The notes beneath the pieces are model-generated. The model did not search any database. It saw nothing but the letters and a program-made list of their open reading frames with translations, and was not told the origin of the DNA. The translations under genes and the position numbers were made by a program. Positions 6,767 through 13,545 of a stretch of 13,545 nucleotides of DNA are shown here, one piece after another. Source of the stretch: Gammaproteobacteria bacterium (lineage in GTDB: Bacteria > Pseudomonadota > Gammaproteobacteria > BMS3Bbin11); NCBI GenBank assembly GCA_030597275.1, contig JAUVSB010000017.1, positions 1-13,545 of the forward strand, written 5' to 3'. Position 1 is the first letter of the stretch. Each line of letters starts with the position of its first letter.

Positions 6767-7315
6767 ATGTCAAAAAAGCCCGAAATTCTTTCCGTTACCA
6801 GTGTTGCACGTAGTCGTCTGTTTCATATTGAGCAGGTAGACCTGCGTTTCAATAATGGCAATGAAGTACAGTTTGAGCGCTTGCAGAGTAATACCCCCGG
6901 TTCAGTACTAATAATTCCGGTTGATGACGATGAACTGATTCTAATTCGTGAATACGCTGTAGGGACAGAACGTTATGAACTGGGCTTTCCAAAAGGCGCG
7001 ATTGACCGGGGGGAAGGGCCACAGGCGGCAGCTGCCCGCGAATTGAGGGAAGAAATTGGTATGGCAAGCACAAACATCCGTTTGCTGCGCAGCATCGTTG
7101 TTTCACCTGCATACTTTAATCGGACGACATCGATAATGCTGGCAATGGATTTACATATTGACCCCTTACCCGGCGATGAACCTGAAGCCCTAGAGCAAGT
7201 GCGTTGGCCGCTGGATCGTATGTGGGAGTTGCTTGAACATGATGATTTTATAGATGGCTGTAATCAACTGGCGCTGTATTCACTAGGCCATACGCTGGGT
7301 CTTTTACCGCATTGA
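6767..7315 (+). CDS. nudE: ADP compounds hydrolase NudE (Nudix)
   Basis: NudE hydrolyses ADP-ribose, NADH, diadenosine polyphosphates and related ADP compounds. The 182-residue protein has the classical Nudix box, from G77 to M99, fitting GX5EX7REUXEEXGU with E83, R91, E92, E95 and E96. GFPKG leads into it, as in ADP-ribose pyrophosphatase-like Nudix enzymes. The N-terminus (MSKKPEILSVTSVARSRLFHI) is typical of NudE, as is the SPAYFNRTTSIMLA stretch after the box. The ribosome binding site is weak; the start is chosen by family similarity. cysQ follows 56 bases later on the same strand and yrfG is divergent upstream. This trio of small-phosphate enzymes is a conserved neighbourhood in gammaproteobacteria as I recall it. 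Confidence 0.95.
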   Translation: MSKKPEILSVTSVARSRLFHIEQVDLRFNNGNEVQFERLQSNTPGSVLIIPVDDDELILIREYAVGTERYELGFPKGAIDRGEGPQAAAARELREEIGMASTNIRLLRSIVVSPAYFNRTTSIMLAMDLHIDPLPGDEPEALEQVRWPLDRMWELLEHDDFIDGCNQLALYSLGHTLGLLPH

Positions 7316-7371
7316 TGTTGATGAACCAATATGTTGATGTATAAACATTTAAGGTACCAAATAGGATTAGA

Positions 7372-8190
7372 ATGAACGGCTCTCCCTGTGTTTACCTCGA
7401 TAGTGTTGCCGATATAGCCCGTCGAGCGGGTGATGAAATCATGAAGGTTTATCAGCAGGACTTCGATGTTGATCATAAAGATGATGGTTCACCATTGACC
7501 CGGGCTGACCTGGCCGCCCATCTGTTGATTTGTGATGCCCTGCAGCAATTAACCCCTGAGCTGCCCATACTCTCCGAAGAGTCTCGTGAAATTCCCTGGC
7601 TGGAACGGCGTAAATGGAAAACATACTGGCTGGTAGATCCGCTGGACGGGACTAAAGAGTTTGTTAATAGAAATGGTGAATTTACAGTAAATATTGCACT
7701 GGTCAGCGAAAATCGGCCGGTACTGGGGGTGGTCTATGCACCGGTTTACGAGATACTTTATACTGGCTGTGAAGGCGTTGGTGCATCGAGAACAGGCAAA
7801 GATGGCGTGACTAAAGTAATCACTGTTCGTCATTTTAGCGGTAAAAGGCCGACGGTTGTTGCCAGCCGTTCTCACCGTGGTGAGGCCCTTGAGCAGGTTA
7901 TAGAGCGTATCAACGCAAAACATGGCGAAGCTGAAATTCTTAGCATGGGTAGTTCGTTCAAGCTCTGCCTGGTCGCTGAAGGTAAAGCGGATCTGTACCC
8001 CCGCCTTGGGTTGACCTCTGAATGGGACACGGCAGCTGCGCATGCAGTGGTGAATGCGGCAGGCGGTCAGGTTATCAAACTGACTGGTGAAGACCTGCAG
8101 TATAATAAAAAGGATTTGTTGAACCCCTGGTTCATTGTTTGTAATGCTGAATATGACTGGTTACCACTAATTAATGATCACTCTGCGTAA
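7372..8190 (+). CDS. cysQ: 3'(2'),5'-bisphosphate nucleotidase CysQ
   Basis: CysQ removes the 3' phosphate of PAP (adenosine 3',5'-bisphosphate), the by-product of sulfate activation and of phosphopantetheine transfer, giving AMP. It is an inositol-monophosphatase-fold, Mg-dependent enzyme at the inner face of the membrane. The 272-residue protein shows the metal-binding residues in LSEES (E69, E70) and VDPLDGTKEF (D89, D92), then the distal motif EWDTAAAHAV (W218, D219). KDDGSPLTRADLAAH (36-50) is the usual N-terminal motif. The length is slightly above E. coli's 246, with an ordinary C-terminus. The ATG at 7372 has AGGA at good distance. Its last 17 bases overlap the start of the next gene, so the two are probably translated together. 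Confidence 0.95.
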   Translation: MNGSPCVYLDSVADIARRAGDEIMKVYQQDFDVDHKDDGSPLTRADLAAHLLICDALQQLTPELPILSEESREIPWLERRKWKTYWLVDPLDGTKEFVNRNGEFTVNIALVSENRPVLGVVYAPVYEILYTGCEGVGASRTGKDGVTKVITVRHFSGKRPTVVASRSHRGEALEQVIERINAKHGEAEILSMGSSFKLCLVAEGKADLYPRLGLTSEWDTAAAHAVVNAAGGQVIKLTGEDLQYNKKDLLNPWFIVCNAEYDWLPLINDHSA

Positions 8191-9241
8191 CAAAATATCT
8201 CATTTTATAATCAGCGGATTTGCCTGTTTGCTGGTGTGTTTCCCTGTTTTTGCAGATGAGTTCGAGGAATTTGATAAAGAATTTGATAAAGAATTTGATG
8301 TCCTTAGCGATGACCGGCCGGTCCCTGATCAAGTTATTCACCCTGCCTGGTTCAAAGCCAGTTTTCTGGATTTGTCAGATGACCTGAAAGAAGCTAAAGA
8401 GGAAAAAAAATCAGGAATTGCTGTTTATTTTGGTCAGAAAGACTGCGCCTACTGTAGAGCACTAATGGAAGTAAACCTGAAGACGCCGGATATTCAGCGA
8501 TACATGCGTAAGCATTTTGATGTTATTGCTCTGGACATCTGGAACAGCCGTGAAGTGACTGACCCAAAAGGTGTGGTTTTGACAGAACGTGAGTATTCTA
8601 TACGCGAACAAACTAACTTCACCCCTTCTTTTATTTTTTATGACCACGATGGAGACATTGCTTTAAGGTTACGTGGATATTATCCGCCGTACGCTTTTCG
8701 CGCAGCCCTGAAATATGTTGCCGAGGGTTTTTACAAGGAAGAAACCCTTAGGGCATACATGGACAGGGCAGATCCACCAGGAAAATTTGAACAGGAGGAC
8801 CTGAACGGCCAGCCTTTCTTCATGCAGCCTCCCTATGCTCTGGATCGCAGTCATTTCAAAGCTGAGAAACCGATGATTATATTTTTCGAGCAGAAGGACT
8901 GCCATGCCTGCGATATCCTGCATACAGAGCCGCTGAACAGCAGCAGTATGATTGAATTGATCGATCAGTTTGACGTCGTGCAGCTTGACGTCACAACAGA
9001 GGCACCCGTAATGACTCCCGCTGGCGAACATTTAACGGCACGACAGTGGGCAGAAAAGCTGGGAATTTTTTACACCCCTGCACTGATCTTTTTTGATCAG
9101 GCTGGCAAGGAAATTATACGGCTGGACTCTGTCGCCGGGCAGCATCGCCTGAAAGGTGTGATGAGGTATGTGTTATCGGGTGCTTACAAGAAGTATCCTA
9201 CCTACCTGGAATATAGGTTCGGTCGTATGGATGCGTATTGA
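8174..9241 (+). CDS. Periplasmic protein with two thioredoxin-like domains (SoxW-like)
   Basis: The 355-residue product has a signal peptide (hydrophobic 11-26, cut after VFA near residue 27) and a short acidic linker of EFDK repeats. Two related thioredoxin-fold domains follow. Domain one (about 57-195) carries QKDCAYC (C91, C94) and the cis-proline loop FTPSFIFYD (P151). Domain two (about 222-345) carries QKDCHAC (C243, C246) and YTPALIFFD (P302). The halves align along their length, so the gene arose by internal duplication. SoxW-type and other periplasmic thioredoxins keep partner proteins reduced or handle disulfides; the partner here is unknown. A single-domain SoxW is much shorter. It starts inside cysQ (17-base overlap), with no clear ribosome binding site, which suggests coupling. 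Confidence 0.88.
   Translation: MITLRNKISHFIISGFACLLVCFPVFADEFEEFDKEFDKEFDVLSDDRPVPDQVIHPAWFKASFLDLSDDLKEAKEEKKSGIAVYFGQKDCAYCRALMEVNLKTPDIQRYMRKHFDVIALDIWNSREVTDPKGVVLTEREYSIREQTNFTPSFIFYDHDGDIALRLRGYYPPYAFRAALKYVAEGFYKEETLRAYMDRADPPGKFEQEDLNGQPFFMQPPYALDRSHFKAEKPMIIFFEQKDCHACDILHTEPLNSSSMIELIDQFDVVQLDVTTEAPVMTPAGEHLTARQWAEKLGIFYTPALIFFDQAGKEIIRLDSVAGQHRLKGVMRYVLSGAYKKYPTYLEYRFGRMDAY
8267..8299. repeat. 12-base in-frame tandem repeat GAATTTGATAAA
   Basis: Two full copies (8267-8278, 8279-8290) and nine bases of a third (8291-8299) encode the EFDKEFDKEFD linker right after the signal peptide of the double-thioredoxin protein. The 12-base unit can slip without breaking the frame. Confidence 0.85.
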
Positions 9242-9251
9242 ACACTGATTT

Positions 9252-9542
9252 TTAAATCTGATCTATATACTGACCAAACTCGTGTTTTTCGACTGGGTTA
9301 TCCGGGTCAGGCATATCATCGGCTTCGAGGTCGTCAAAGGGTCCTGACCAGTCTTCCGGAGGGGCGGCTGAGGTCAATTCCATTTCTTTCCATAATTCAC
9401 TATCAAGCTCCTCAATAGAGCCGTCAAAATACTGGATTTCGATGGTATCGTCTTCTTCATCAATGGCGACGATTTCAAATAACTGATGATCTGCGTTATC
9501 TAGATACCACTTGCCAATTGCCGGTACTGGATGGTTTTTCAT
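9252..9542 (-). CDS. Small acidic protein, DUF6763-type
   Basis: The 96-residue cytoplasmic protein has no signal peptide or cysteine and is very acidic. It opens with a folded-looking segment (PAIGKWYLDNADHQLFEIV, then EIQYFDGSIEEL, about 7-46) that reads like a small beta barrel. The aromatic pattern WKEMEL follows and then a disordered acidic tail (PPEDWSGPFDDLEADDMPDP). I recall this layout from a gammaproteobacterial family annotated DUF6763, whose function is unknown; the family name is from memory. GGGGG stands about five bases upstream of the ATG at 9542. It converges on the double-thioredoxin gene with a 10-base gap. Confidence 0.8.
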   Translation of the reverse strand: MKNHPVPAIGKWYLDNADHQLFEIVAIDEEDDTIEIQYFDGSIEELDSELWKEMELTSAAPPEDWSGPFDDLEADDMPDPDNPVEKHEFGQYIDQI

Positions 9543-9790
9543 AGTGCCCCCGATTGAATGTTTAAGCTGAAATTACGTTGCGTACAGTGTTCAGTTTGCT
9601 TCTATGACTCTATTTATAGTCCTCTGAAAGAGCAGTTTCAACTACTTTATGCTTAAGCAATTTGCATGCCGCCAGCACGAATTTTCGTATTACTACTGAT
9701 AAAACAGAGGCCTACATTCTGAAGCGAATATTTTTCATTAATAGCATAATTCGACTTTTCTGAAGCAGCCGGGCAGGGTAGAGTATTCGC
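9543..9790. other. Intergenic spacer before dapF
   Basis: This 248-base AT-rich spacer separates the divergent DUF6763-type gene and dapF and should hold both promoters. No credible gene is seen; the longest plus-strand ATG frame I noticed is 16 codons. TTCTGAAGC occurs twice (9717-9725 and 9758-9766) around an AT-rich block containing CATAAT (9745-9750), a possible -10 without a good -35. lysA, often found upstream of dapF in other gammaproteobacteria, is absent here. Confidence 0.6.
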
Positions 9791-10630
9791 ATGAATATCG
9801 CTTTTACAAAAATGCATGGCCTGGGCAATGATTTTATAGTTATTGAGGCCCTGGTCCACAGTTTCAACGCAAGCACTGAGCAGATCAGGCAGTTGGCTGA
9901 TCGCCATTTTGGTATTGGTTTTGATCAACTGCTGCTGGTTGAGCCACCCTTGTCCGAGGATATGGATTTCAGTTACCGGATCTTCAATGCTGATGGTAAT
10001 GAAGTTGAACAATGCGGGAATGGCGCACGCTGTTTTGCACGTTTTGTCTACGATCGTGGGCTCACCGAGAAAACAGAAATACGCGTAGGCACCCTGTCTG
10101 GCATTATTATCCCGCGACTACTTGATGATGGTCGCGTGTGTGTTGACATGGGTGCGCCAGAGTTTGAACCTGAGAAAATCCCGTTTATCTCAGACCAGCG
10201 AGAGCGCAGTTATCGCCTGGTGCTCGAAAATGATGAGATAGAAATTGGCACAGTTTCAATGGGCAACCCGCATGCAGTACAACTCGTCGATGATGTTGAT
10301 CTGGCGCCGGTATCACAAACCGGGCCAGAGATTGAGCATCATCAACGTTTTCCGCAACGGGTTAATGCAGCTTATATGCAGGTGCTAGATCGCCACTCTA
10401 TACGACTTCGGGTCTGGGAACGTGGTTCTGGTGAAACGCTGGCCTGTGGAACAGGAGCGTGTGCAGCAGTAGTAGTAGGAATAGAACAGGGCCTACTCGA
10501 TAGTCCAGTAGAAGTGAGCCTGCGAGGTGGTACACTGCAGGTCGAATGGTCAGGACAGGGGGAATCAGTTTTTATGACCGGACCGGCAGAATACGTATAC
10601 GAGGGTTCGTACGAGATGGAGAAACTATGA
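9791..10630 (+). CDS. dapF: Diaminopimelate epimerase
   Basis: DapF converts LL-diaminopimelate to the meso form, feeding lysine synthesis and peptidoglycan cross-linking. It is a PLP-independent cytoplasmic racemase that uses two cysteines. Both are present: C75 in ADGNEVEQCGNGARCF and C219 in ETLACGTGACA. The N-terminal FTKMHGLGNDF and the internal VSMGNPHAV are also family signatures. The 279-residue length is normal. The ATG at 9791 has GGGTAG about ten bases upstream. Its stop overlaps the start of the DUF484 gene (ATGA), opening the dapF–DUF484–xerC operon known from E. coli. Confidence is high. Confidence 0.97.
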   Translation: MNIAFTKMHGLGNDFIVIEALVHSFNASTEQIRQLADRHFGIGFDQLLLVEPPLSEDMDFSYRIFNADGNEVEQCGNGARCFARFVYDRGLTEKTEIRVGTLSGIIIPRLLDDGRVCVDMGAPEFEPEKIPFISDQRERSYRLVLENDEIEIGTVSMGNPHAVQLVDDVDLAPVSQTGPEIEHHQRFPQRVNAAYMQVLDRHSIRLRVWERGSGETLACGTGACAAVVVGIEQGLLDSPVEVSLRGGTLQVEWSGQGESVFMTGPAEYVYEGSYEMEKL

Positions 10631-11325
10631 GCAAGCAGCCCAGCAGCAAGAGTGAAAATATAGAAATAACCGAACAGGAGGTTGTCGCCTACCTCGAGAA
10701 ACATCCTGACTTATTGCAAAAACATGATGCCTTGCTTGAAAATTTGCTGGTTCCGCATATGGCGGGTGCCGGCATGGTTTCATTGATAGAACGCCAGGTA
10801 GAAGTATTACGCGAGAAAAATAGCGTTCTGGATGCACGACTGGATGTCCTGATCAATAATGCCCGTACCAATGAAGAACTTACTGAAAAGCTGCATCGTT
10901 ACAGCCTGCATCTGTCCAGTACTAACGGGCTCGCAGAATTGGTTCAGGGTGCGGCTGAAGACTTGCAGAAACTGTTTGATATTGACGCAGTAAGCATTCA
11001 CATCAAACCTGAATACCAGGGTGAAAATCTGCAGACATCAAACCTCAGTGACAAGGCCTACACAGCAATTCTTGACACCATGGGAACAGAACCATGCAGC
11101 TGTCATAGGGAGCTTGATGACGAGCTCATGGTTTCATTGTTTGGAGATGAGGCATCCAGGCTTAAATCCTGCGCGCTATTGGCACTGGATGCACCGCATC
11201 GCATAGGATTAATCGCTTTGGGCTCGAGTGAACAAAGCCGCTTTACGCCAGCTATGGGCACACTAATTCTGACACGTCTTGGCGAGCTGTTTTCAGCTGC
11301 ATTAATGCGCCATCGCAAAGATTAG
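10627..11325 (+). CDS. yigA: DUF484 family protein (YigA-like)
   Basis: The product belongs to the DUF484 family, found between dapF and xerC in many gammaproteobacteria. Its function is unknown; the fold resembles GAF sensory domains. From the ATG at 10627, which overlaps the dapF stop as ATGA, the protein has 232 residues. The start motif VVAYLEKHPDLLQKHDALLE (about 20-39) is diagnostic. A helical, probably coiled-coil stretch follows (about 55-97, LIERQVEVLREKNSVLDARL). The rest (about 98-232) is the GAF-like part, with DIDAVSIHI and the late CALLALDAPHRIGLIALGS and RLGELFSAALMRH. The frame is open further upstream inside dapF, but that extension is not family-like. xerC follows after 16 bases. 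Confidence 0.93.
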   Translation: MSKQPSSKSENIEITEQEVVAYLEKHPDLLQKHDALLENLLVPHMAGAGMVSLIERQVEVLREKNSVLDARLDVLINNARTNEELTEKLHRYSLHLSSTNGLAELVQGAAEDLQKLFDIDAVSIHIKPEYQGENLQTSNLSDKAYTAILDTMGTEPCSCHRELDDELMVSLFGDEASRLKSCALLALDAPHRIGLIALGSSEQSRFTPAMGTLILTRLGELFSAALMRHRKD

Positions 11326-11341
11326 AATGAGATGAGCTGAA

Positions 11342-12250
11342 ATGCTCGCAAGTGCTGAAAGACAACTCGACAGTTTTTTTGACTATCTGCGATACGAGCG
11401 AAGGAACTCCCCTCGCACAATTTCAGCTTATCAGCAGGATCTGAAGCGGCTGACCCGTTATTGCGATAATCAGGGAATAACAAACTGGTCAGGTGTCGAT
11501 AATCTGCTCGGCAGAAAATGGCTGGGCAGTATGCACCAGTACGGTCTTTCGGGTAGCAGCATTCAGCGGGTACTGTCTGCTTGCCGTAGCTTCTACCGTT
11601 GGCTGATCAGAGAAGAATTTGCTGCCAGCAATCCGTTTGAACTGCTCAAAGCCCCTCGCCGGCCGCGCAAACTACCCAATACTCTCGATATCGATACGGT
11701 ACAGCAACTGGTGGCTTTGAAGGGCGATGAACCCCTGACTGTTCGTGACCGGGCAATCATGGAGCTGTTTTATTCCTCGGGTTTGCGCCTGTCAGAACTG
11801 GTTTCGCTGGATCTGCCTGATGTTGATCTATCGGCAGGTGAAGCACGGGTGACAGGTAAAGGTAATAAAACACGGATCGTGCCTGTTGGACGTTATGCAC
11901 GGGCAGCTATACAACAGTGGTTATCTATCAGGCCTCAGCTTGCTAAAGAATCAGAGCAGGCTTTATTTGTCAGCAAACGTGGTGGACGGCTGGCCAGGCG
12001 CAGTGTTGAAAAACGGCTTAAAGAATGGGCAATTCGGCAGGGAATAAACAGAAATGTCCATCCACATATGCTGAGGCACTCATTTGCCAGCCATATGCTT
12101 GAGTCCAGCGGTGATCTGCGGGCGGTACAGGAGTTGCTTGGCCACCAGAATATCTCAACGACACAAATCTATACCCACCTGGATTTTCAGCACTTGGCAA
12201 AGGTTTTTGATAAGGCGCACCCGAGGGCGAAACGGAAGAAGACCGAATGA
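11342..12250 (+). CDS. xerC: Tyrosine recombinase XerC
   Basis: XerC, with XerD, resolves chromosome dimers at the dif site. The 302-residue protein has an N-terminal SAM-like DNA-binding domain (about 3-92, with YERRNSPRTISAYQQDL) and a C-terminal catalytic domain. The active residues are all visible: R149 in SSGLRLSEL, K173 in GKGNKTR, H242 and R245 in HPHMLRHSFASH, H268 in LLGHQNI and Y277 in TTQIYTHLD. The length and the short basic tail (HPRAKRKKTE) fit XerC. Its place behind dapF and the DUF484 gene favours XerC over XerD. GAGATGAG lies just upstream of the ATG. In E. coli yigB comes next; here a YkgJ-type gene converges after seven bases. Confidence 0.96.
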   Translation: MLASAERQLDSFFDYLRYERRNSPRTISAYQQDLKRLTRYCDNQGITNWSGVDNLLGRKWLGSMHQYGLSGSSIQRVLSACRSFYRWLIREEFAASNPFELLKAPRRPRKLPNTLDIDTVQQLVALKGDEPLTVRDRAIMELFYSSGLRLSELVSLDLPDVDLSAGEARVTGKGNKTRIVPVGRYARAAIQQWLSIRPQLAKESEQALFVSKRGGRLARRSVEKRLKEWAIRQGINRNVHPHMLRHSFASHMLESSGDLRAVQELLGHQNISTTQIYTHLDFQHLAKVFDKAHPRAKRKKTE

Positions 12251-12257
12251 CATTGTT

Positions 12258-12662
12258 TTACTTTTTCTTCTTCTCCCACTTATCCCATTTTTTGTATTTC
12301 TTTTTACAGTATTTGCGCAGGGCGTCATAATCTTTGAAGTAGAGCTCAAAATCGTCTTCTCCTGCCAGACCGTCTTTTTCACAATTATCGCTGGTGTGAT
12401 CGCGGCAAATTTTGGGTCTTACATCGTAAATACCGCAGTCCCCATTTGGCAGTAAGTGGGTGCAGGGGTTGGTCATCAGAAGAAACCAGCCATCTTCGTC
12501 CTTGTAGGCTTCTGTGTGCTCATGTGATATTTGCCAGAGGATGACATCGAAGTCCTCGCGTGAGCGTGGAGTCTCTATGTGCTGGGTAAAATAGGTACAA
12601 CACCAGGATTTGGTGCATTGCATGCAGGGGCTGCTATCTTCTATGGGTATTTTTTTAGGCAT
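12258..12662 (-). CDS. YkgJ-family cysteine-cluster protein
   Basis: The family (UPF0153/YkgJ) is thought to bind zinc or an iron-sulfur centre; no reaction is established. The 134-residue protein has eight cysteines in the family order: C13 and C16 (PCMQC), C21 and C22 (WCC), C67 (NPCTHL), C76 (GDCGIYDVRPKIC), C86 and C94. A ninth, C119, lies in an unusual lysine- and tryptophan-rich tail (residues 117-134, ending WEKKKK). The tail makes the coding strand very A-rich at its 3' end. No clear ribosome binding site precedes the ATG at 12662. It converges on xerC and is divergent from the YdbH-like gene with 85 bases between. Confidence 0.88.
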   Translation of the reverse strand: MPKKIPIEDSSPCMQCTKSWCCTYFTQHIETPRSREDFDVILWQISHEHTEAYKDEDGWFLLMTNPCTHLLPNGDCGIYDVRPKICRDHTSDNCEKDGLAGEDDFELYFKDYDALRKYCKKKYKKWDKWEKKKK

Positions 12663-12747
12663 GTTGCGAAATCTATAGCAAAAGACGTCTGGTCACAATG
12701 AATGTTTTCGAACAGAATAGTCTACTCTCATATAGAATAGAGAAACC

Positions 12748-13545
12748 ATGAGATTATTGTTCAGGTTATCACTGACAGTATTGAGTTTTTTACTCATTAT
12801 AACTGTGCTTTGGTTAAGTTTGCCTCGTTTGATCGTGCCCCTTACCCATTACCAGCTTACGCAGCTAGGGTATTCGGATATTGAGTTTGTTATGGGCAAT
12901 ATTGGTTTACAGTCTGCGACGGTTGAACGCATACGCCTGTCAAACGACGAGTTTTCTATAGAACTTCAGGGGCTGAAAGCAGACTATCATTTTTCCGGCC
13001 TTCTATCCGGTTCTGTCGATTCGTTAGTCATTGATCATGCTGTATTGACCCGCCTCACCGTGAATAAAAGTGATTCTGCATTGCCAGATCCTGTATTGCT
13101 ATTGGCTTTTCTCCGGTCTCCCTGGGATGAATATATCCCTGCTCGTTCGTTTATTATAAATGAGCTCACTGTTGTCGATGAAAATGGTGTGTTGTTATCA
13201 CGTTCATCCGTTGACATTGATAAGCAGGGCAAAGAATTCAGTGGGGAAATTAGTCTTACAGATAATAAAGAAGAAAGTTACCTGATGGGTATTGAGATGT
13301 CGCCGGAGAGAGGTTTTTCTCTGAATTTGCACTCACTTTCATCTACTGAAAATGAGGCAAGTCCTGCTTCAGTTAGATTGAAACCCGCAGACGGGATGAA
13401 TGGACTGACAGGGCAGGTAAATATTGATCTATCAAGGATCATCAGGCTGTTGACAGGGGCTGACAATTTGTCTGGTAAGTTGCAGGCTGATCTTTCATAT
13501 ATTGCTCAGCCAGATAACCCGAAGAAAGATTTTTCTGTCACGGCA
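12748..13545 (+). CDS. YdbH/AsmA-like envelope protein, N-terminal part (runs off the window)
   Basis: A frame opens at the ATG at 12748 and stays open for 266 codons to the window edge, so only the N-terminus is present. It starts with an uncleaved-looking membrane anchor or signal (MRLLFRLSLTVLSFLLIITV, then LWLSLPRLIVP). Repeated beta-strand segments follow, such as DIEFVMGNIGLQSATVERI, FSIELQGLKADYHFSG and ARSFIINELTVVDENGVLL. Long runs of such strands, an N-terminal anchor and the PW...IPARSFIINEL stretch are typical of AsmA-like bridge proteins, in particular YdbH, which moves phospholipids between inner and outer membranes with YnbE. The YdbH assignment is by pattern, not close identity; TamB or another AsmA relative is possible. 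AGAGAA precedes the start. Confidence 0.7.
   Translation, partial: MRLLFRLSLTVLSFLLIITVLWLSLPRLIVPLTHYQLTQLGYSDIEFVMGNIGLQSATVERIRLSNDEFSIELQGLKADYHFSGLLSGSVDSLVIDHAVLTRLTVNKSDSALPDPVLLLAFLRSPWDEYIPARSFIINELTVVDENGVLLSRSSVDIDKQGKEFSGEISLTDNKEESYLMGIEMSPERGFSLNLHSLSSTENEASPASVRLKPADGMNGLTGQVNIDLSRIIRLLTGADNLSGKLQADLSYIAQPDNPKKDFSVTA

Noticed and set aside
9247..9258. GATTT-TT-AAATC hairpin as a bidirectional terminator between convergent genes
   Set aside because: The stem has only five base pairs, all but one AT, and the loop is two bases.
9724..9790. GCGAATA (9724-9730) pairing with TATTCGC (9784-9790) just before the dapF ATG, as a translation switch
   Set aside because: It is a seven-base match across a 53-base loop with no supporting structure; chance is a sufficient explanation.
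10546..10626. Upstream extension of the DUF484 gene into dapF
   Set aside because: The family N-terminus and the ATGA overlap both point to the ATG at 10627.
12084..12455. Hydrophobic plus-strand reading frame that looks like a membrane protein
   Set aside because: It is the antisense of the lysine-rich YkgJ tail and overlaps xerC; the hydrophobic codons are the complement of Lys codons.
12683..12690. AGACGTCT, identical to the MetJ met-box consensus
   Set aside because: MetJ sites need two or more tandem boxes; the neighbouring 8-mers do not match, and no methionine gene is adjacent.

Overview
The window reads as an ordinary chromosomal stretch of a gammaproteobacterium of moderate GC content. 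The evidence is the gene order dapF–DUF484–xerC, the pairing of yrfG, nudE and cysQ, a long biosynthetic-type SpeA, and an ApaG of standard length. No rRNA, tRNA, CRISPR array, prophage or insertion sequence with a transposase is visible. The species cannot be named from this sequence. The tandem thioredoxin (SoxW-like) gene hints at, but does not prove, a relative of sulfur-oxidising lineages.

Layout. Positions 1-368 hold no gene. They carry a roughly 300-base structured repeat (about 60-359) just beyond the speA stop codon. Arginine decarboxylase speA (minus) and spermidine synthase speE (plus) are divergent and form a polyamine locus. speE is followed by a secreted, Met-, Gly- and Tyr-rich protein of unknown function. 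A minus-strand cluster then runs from 6612 down to 4222: the HAD nucleotidase yrfG, apaG, a 28-codon small reading frame wedged exactly between its neighbours, a periplasmic SIMPL-domain protein, a heptad-repeat spacer, and a small secreted conserved protein. nudE, cysQ and a periplasmic double-thioredoxin protein run on the plus strand. A small acidic DUF6763-type protein lies opposite them. dapF, the DUF484 gene and xerC then form a tight operon. A YkgJ-type cysteine-cluster protein (minus) converges on xerC and is divergent from the last gene. That last gene, a YdbH/AsmA-like envelope protein, runs off the right edge.

How the genes work together. SpeA makes agmatine, and SpeE adds an aminopropyl group to putrescine; the connecting enzymes (agmatinase or the agmatine deiminase route, and SpeD) are not in the window. 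YrfG, NudE and CysQ are all small-molecule phosphate house-cleaning enzymes acting on purine nucleotides, ADP-ribose/ADP compounds and PAP. dapF serves lysine and peptidoglycan synthesis, and xerC resolves chromosome dimers. The points most worth a second look are the translationally wedged small ORF at 5391-5477, the structured repeat behind speA, the inverted 7-base repeats at 4614-4684, the Met/Tyr-rich exported protein, and the double-thioredoxin protein overlapping cysQ. No clearly new multi-gene system is evident.
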